A stretch of DNA of 64,000 bases from positions 134,943 through 198,942 of the forward strand of contig NZ_JACOPQ010000008.1 of NCBI RefSeq assembly GCF_014287675.1, given 5' to 3'. The notes beneath the pieces are model-generated. The model did no database searches, was not told the origin of the DNA, and was given only the letters and a program-made list of their open reading frames with translations. Within the stretch, counting starts at the first letter, position 1. The number at the start of each line of letters is the position of its first letter. This document shows positions 61,112 to 64,000 of this stretch, piece after piece. The position numbers and the translations under genes were made by a program. The stretch is from Lawsonibacter faecis (GTDB lineage Bacteria > Bacillota > Clostridia > Oscillospirales > Oscillospiraceae).

Positions 61112-62032
61112 TTAACCAATGTTTACAAACCGGCCGATATCGTCCCGCATGGCGATGGCGGCGCTGCGGGCGGCCTCCTGATAGTCCGTGCCGTCCCTGC
61201 CGGTCTTCTGCCAGGCGCACATGATGGAGCGGGAGGCGTTGACGATGGCCCCCCGGCCGTCCCTCGTGAAGGCGTGCTGTACGTCCTCGGCGGTGCCGCC
61301 CTGGGCGCCGTACCCCGGCACCAGGAAGAAGGTGCGGGGCATCCGTGCGCGCAGGTCCTTCAATTCGGCGGGATAGGTGGCCCCGGTCACCGCGCCGCAG
61401 GGTGTGAAGCCGTACCTCCCCACCGCGCCGCCCAGCTTCTCCACCAGATCGCCCATAACCTGGTAGACCAGGCCGTCCCCGGCTGCTACGTTCTGGAGCT
61501 CGCCGGATCCGGGGTTGGAGGTCTTCACCAGCACGAAGACGCATTTATCCTCCGCTCTGCACACGTCCAGGAAAGGGTTTACGCTGTCGCTGCCCATATA
61601 GCCGTTGAGGGTGACGCAGTCGGCATTGAAGCTCCCGAGGCGCTCCTTCCCAACCCCGGCGCCGCCCAGCCAGCCGTCGGCGTAGGCCGAGGCGGTGGAG
61701 CCGATGTCGCCCCGCTTGATGTCGGCGATGACAAAGAGGCCCTTCCCGTGGGCGTAAGCGATGGTGCGCTCCATTACCTCCATGCCCCGCCAGCCCAGCC
61801 GCTCATAGTAGGCCGCCTGGGGCTTCACGGCGGGAACCACGTCGCACAGCGCGTCCATCAGCCCGCAGTTGAAGCGGTAGACGGCCTCGGCGGCCCCCTC
61901 CAGGGTCTCTCCGTACCTGGCGTAGCAGTCCTTCAAAATGTGGGCGGGCACATACTCCGGCTTGGGGTCCAGCCCGGCCACCGTGGGGTTTTTCCTGGCG
62001 ATGATTTTCTCCTGCAATGTATCGAAAGACAT
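61112..62032 (-). CDS. pyrF: Orotidine 5'-phosphate decarboxylase, type 2
   Basis: 306 residues, the longer type 2 form. VAGLDPKPEYVP, FVIADIKRGDIGSTA (catalytic Lys/Asp set), VTLNGYMGSDSV, FLVPGYGAQGG. The 174 bases between it and pyrK show no gene. Confidence 0.95.
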   Translation of the reverse strand: MSFDTLQEKIIARKNPTVAGLDPKPEYVPAHILKDCYARYGETLEGAAEAVYRFNCGLMDALCDVVPAVKPQAAYYERLGWRGMEVMERTIAYAHGKGLFVIADIKRGDIGSTASAYADGWLGGAGVGKERLGSFNADCVTLNGYMGSDSVNPFLDVCRAEDKCVFVLVKTSNPGSGELQNVAAGDGLVYQVMGDLVEKLGGAVGRYGFTPCGAVTGATYPAELKDLRARMPRTFFLVPGYGAQGGTAEDVQHAFTRDGRGAIVNASRSIMCAWQKTGRDGTDYQEAARSAAIAMRDDIGRFVNIG

Positions 62033-62065
62033 ATCGTTCCCTCTTTACTCTTTTTTCTTTATTTT

Positions 62066-63343
62066 TCAGTCGTCCTGAAAGACAATCTTGCCGCCCACGA
62101 CGGTGTATTTCACTCTGCCCTGGAGCTCCGCGCCCGCAAAGGGTGTGTTTCGCCCCTTGGAGCGGAAGCGCTCCGGGTCCACGGTCCACTTCTCCTCCGG
62201 GTCAAAAATTACCACGTCGCCGTCGGCCCCGATGGCCAGACGGCCCTTGGGGATGCGCAGTATACAGGCCGGGTTCATGGTCATCTTCCGGATGATGTCG
62301 GAGAGGCCCATGTGCCCCGAGTGGTAGAGGGACGTGAGTGTCACGGCCAGGGCGGTCTCCAGCCCCACCATGCCGCTGGGCGCCTCGGTCAGGGGCCGCG
62401 CCTTCTCCTCAGCCGAGTGGGGGGCGTGGTCGGTGGCGATGGCGTCGATGGTGCCGTCCTTCAGGCCCTCGATGACGCCCTCCACGTCGGCCCGGGTGCG
62501 CAGGGGCGGGTTGACCCGGGCCAGGGGGCCCTTGGTCAGAATCTCGTCCTCGGTGAGGGTGAAATATTGGGGACAGGTCTCGCAGGTGATCTGCACGCCC
62601 CGCTTCTTGTAGCGGCGGACGATGCTTACGCTTTTAGCGGTGGAGATGTGGCAGATGTGGACTGCCGCGCCGGTCTCCTCGGCCAGCATGGCCTCACGGC
62701 AGACCTGCAGCTCCTCTGCGATGGCGGGCCGCCCGTCCAGCCGGAGCTGGCGGGAGATCCGCCCCTCGTTCACCGCGCGGTTTTGCACCATGTCCGCGTC
62801 CTCACAGTGGGATAGGACGGTGAGACCGTGCCGGTGGGCGCGAATCAGCGCGTCCCGCATGAGGTTGGCGTTCTGAACGGGCATCCCGTCGTCTGACAGG
62901 GCCACCGCCCCGGCGGCCTTGAGAGCCTCCGCGTCGGTTAGGGCCTCTCCCCGCTCTCCCATGGACACCGCACCGATGGGGAACACACGGACGCCGCAGG
63001 CCTCCGCCGCCCTCCGGCGGACGTACTCCACCTGCTCCGGCGTGTCCACCGCGGGCCTGGTGTTGGGCATACAGGCCACGGCGGTGAAGCCGCCCGCCGC
63101 CGCCGCCGCGCAGCCCGTCTCAATGGTCTCCTTGTACTCGAAGCCCGGCTCCCGCAGATGCACGTGCATATCCACCAGCCCCGCGCAGACCACCAGTCCC
63201 CTGGCGTCGATAACCTCGGCCTCCGGCTCCCGAAGGTCGCTGCCGATGACCGCGACCTTTCCATCCTCAATCAAAACGTCCATAACGCCGCCGATGCCCC
63301 CAACAGGGTCAATCAGTCTTCCCTGGCGTATGAGTAGTTTCAC
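62066..63343 (-). CDS. pyrC: Dihydroorotase
   Basis: 425 residues, class I. DMHVHLREPGFEYKE (HxH zinc site), ACMPNTRP, ALSDDGMPV, HCED, HISTA and AIATDHAPHS (metal Asp). The start is probably GTG 63343, with AAGGAGGGAAAGG upstream; the frame is open further but into leader. First gene of pyrC-pyrF-pyrK-pyrD. Confidence 0.95.
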   Translation of the reverse strand: MKLLIRQGRLIDPVGGIGGVMDVLIEDGKVAVIGSDLREPEAEVIDARGLVVCAGLVDMHVHLREPGFEYKETIETGCAAAAAGGFTAVACMPNTRPAVDTPEQVEYVRRRAAEACGVRVFPIGAVSMGERGEALTDAEALKAAGAVALSDDGMPVQNANLMRDALIRAHRHGLTVLSHCEDADMVQNRAVNEGRISRQLRLDGRPAIAEELQVCREAMLAEETGAAVHICHISTAKSVSIVRRYKKRGVQITCETCPQYFTLTEDEILTKGPLARVNPPLRTRADVEGVIEGLKDGTIDAIATDHAPHSAEEKARPLTEAPSGMVGLETALAVTLTSLYHSGHMGLSDIIRKMTMNPACILRIPKGRLAIGADGDVVIFDPEEKWTVDPERFRSKGRNTPFAGAELQGRVKYTVVGGKIVFQDD

Positions 63344-63502
63344 TGGTTCCTTTCCCTCCTTATCCCCCGACCGCCATCCCTGCGCCCGGGGTACGGTTAT
63401 CACTTGTCTGTGCGCACAAAAAAGAGGCCAGGTCCTCCCCCGCCCCTTTCCACTCAAACGATATTCTCCATGTGCCGCCGCACGTGCGCGGTACTTTTTC
63501 AT

Positions 63503-63531
63503 ATTATAACGTGAAACGCATTTTTTAGCAA
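63503..63531 (-). promoter_or_regulatory. Promoter of the pyrimidine operon
   Basis: Minus-strand TTGCTA (63531-63526) and TATAAT (63508-63503) with a 17-base spacer. The 150-base leader before pyrC shows a short GAGG/CCTC pair with TTTTTT but no clear PyrR site. Confidence 0.75.
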
Positions 63532-63590
63532 CGCATTTTTCGTCTTTTCCGTGGAATCCTAATTGCGGACACAAAAGGAGGAGACTGAAT

Positions 63591-63761
63591 ATGACAAAGC
63601 ATCTGTTCCTGACCGGGGCCGCCATGGGCGTGGTGGCCGGGACCGCAATGGGTATGGCCATGTCCGCCACCAAAAAGCGCGATATTAAAAAGGCGGCGGA
63701 TAAGGCCATCAAGGCGGTCGGCGAGGTTGTGGAGAATATCTCCGACACAATGGGGAGATAA
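63591..63761 (+). CDS. Small YtxH-like membrane protein
   Basis: 56 residues. Starts at ATG 63591 behind AAAGGAGGAG. A Gly/Ala-rich membrane helix (LTGAAMGVVAGTAMGMAM) is followed by a Lys-rich amphipathic helix (KKAADKAIKAVGEVVENI). Resembles YtxH-type stress proteins; function unknown. Has its own terminator. Confidence 0.8.
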   Translation: MTKHLFLTGAAMGVVAGTAMGMAMSATKKRDIKKAADKAIKAVGEVVENISDTMGR

Positions 63762-63796
63762 AAAGGAGCGGGTATCGTCCGATACCCGCTCCTTTT
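63761..63796. terminator. Bidirectional terminator
   Basis: AAAAGGAGCGGGTATCG and CGATACCCGCTCCTTTT form a 17-bp perfect stem between two convergent genes. Confidence 0.92.
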
Positions 63797-63831
63797 ATGT
63801 GCAAGCGCTTCAGGGGCGCTTCCACATTGAT

Positions 63832-64000
63832 TCACGTATTCTGCGGAATATGGATATCCAGCTGGGTAAAATAGCGCTTCCTCTGGGGCGCCGTGCCAAA
63901 AACCAGCAGGTCGTAGAGGATTTGAAGCGGGAGCGCGCCCTGTACGTCTGGCTGCTGGGAGACGGTGGCGGAGATGATGCCGTCCCGGAGCATCTCCCGC
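63832..64000 (-). CDS. C-terminus of a sugar-binding/LacI-type protein (start outside window)
   Basis: The last 55 residues are visible, ending at TGA 63834-63832. Reads ISATVSQQPDVQGALPLQIL and YFTQLDIHIPQN, typical of the end of periplasmic-binding-protein domains in LacI regulators or ABC sugar-binding proteins. Which of these it is cannot be said. Confidence 0.65.
   Translation of the reverse strand, partial: REMLRDGIISATVSQQPDVQGALPLQILYDLLVFGTAPQRKRYFTQLDIHIPQNT

Noticed and set aside
63344..63496. PyrR-binding attenuator in the pyrC leader
   Set aside because: The PyrR loop consensus was not found; only a 4-bp GAGG/CCTC pair with a T run is visible.
1..64000. CRISPR array, prophage, transposase or tRNA genes
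   Set aside because: No regularly spaced repeats, phage structural genes, transposase motifs or tRNA cloverleaf sequences were noticed.

Overview
The window comes from a high-GC Gram-positive anaerobe, most likely a gut member of the Clostridia in the Oscillospiraceae (Flavonifractor/Pseudoflavonifractor/Lawsonibacter type). This is inferred from strong Shine-Dalgarno (SD) sites, frequent TTG and GTG starts, a YtvI-like sporulation permease, the rpmG-secE-nusG-rplKAJL order, class 1B PyrD/PyrK, a PheB-Hom-LysC cluster and a vanG-type cluster. No rRNA, tRNA, CRISPR array, prophage or transposase was seen.

1-16.7 kb is a peptidoglycan-sugar recovery island. On the minus strand a giant secreted protein (start 8161, still open at base 1, at least 2,720 residues) carries two serine-hydrolase (AmiE/beta-lactamase-like) domains, two NamZ-type exo-muramidase domains and an endonuclease/exonuclease/phosphatase domain. 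Upstream of it lie an RpiR/MurR-type regulator and a complete set of general PTS proteins (EI, HPr, EIIA-Glc type). Divergently, on the plus strand, are murQ, a MurP-type EIIBC, a MupG-type (DUF871) 6-phospho-muramidase and a HAD phosphatase. Together they can plausibly strip peptides, release MurNAc units outside the cell, import and phosphorylate them, and convert them to GlcNAc-6-P and lactate.

16.7-31.9 kb is mostly housekeeping: YwbE, DUF503, a MATE exporter, pheB-hom-lysC, a YtvI-like permease, a class A penicillin-binding protein with a repeated Trp-Pro tail, DUF1292, a structured RNA (perhaps 6S), a PpiC-type foldase, TcdA, a two-gene TSUP permease, RuvX and an ArsR regulator. 31.9-36 kb is the rpmG-secE-nusG-rplK-rplA-[L10 leader]-rplJ-rplL block. 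36-41.6 kb holds a methyltransferase, a PAP2 phosphatase, a DUF4330 protein and two envelope glycosyltransferase genes, one of them fused to a CsaB-like pyruvyltransferase.

41.7-50.2 kb is the purine operon purE-purC-purF-purM-purN-purO-like-AICAR transformylase-purD. It is unusual in three ways: PurF lacks the N-terminal cysteine, IMP cyclohydrolase is of the archaeal PurO type, and AICAR transformylase is a stand-alone domain. It has an attenuator-like leader and an inverted-repeat element between purE and purC. 50.4-55.3 kb holds an XRE regulator and a minimal vanG-vanXY-vanT cluster (D-Ala-D-Ser ligase, D,D-peptidase, serine racemase) without a two-component system.

55.3-63.4 kb (minus strand) holds a YgiQ radical SAM protein, a histidine-phosphatase/GNAT fusion, a small unknown protein and the pyrimidine genes pyrC-pyrF-pyrK-pyrD. 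The window ends with a small YtxH-like gene and the C-terminus of a sugar-binding/LacI-type protein. All calls come from reading the sequence and recalling families; no database search was possible.
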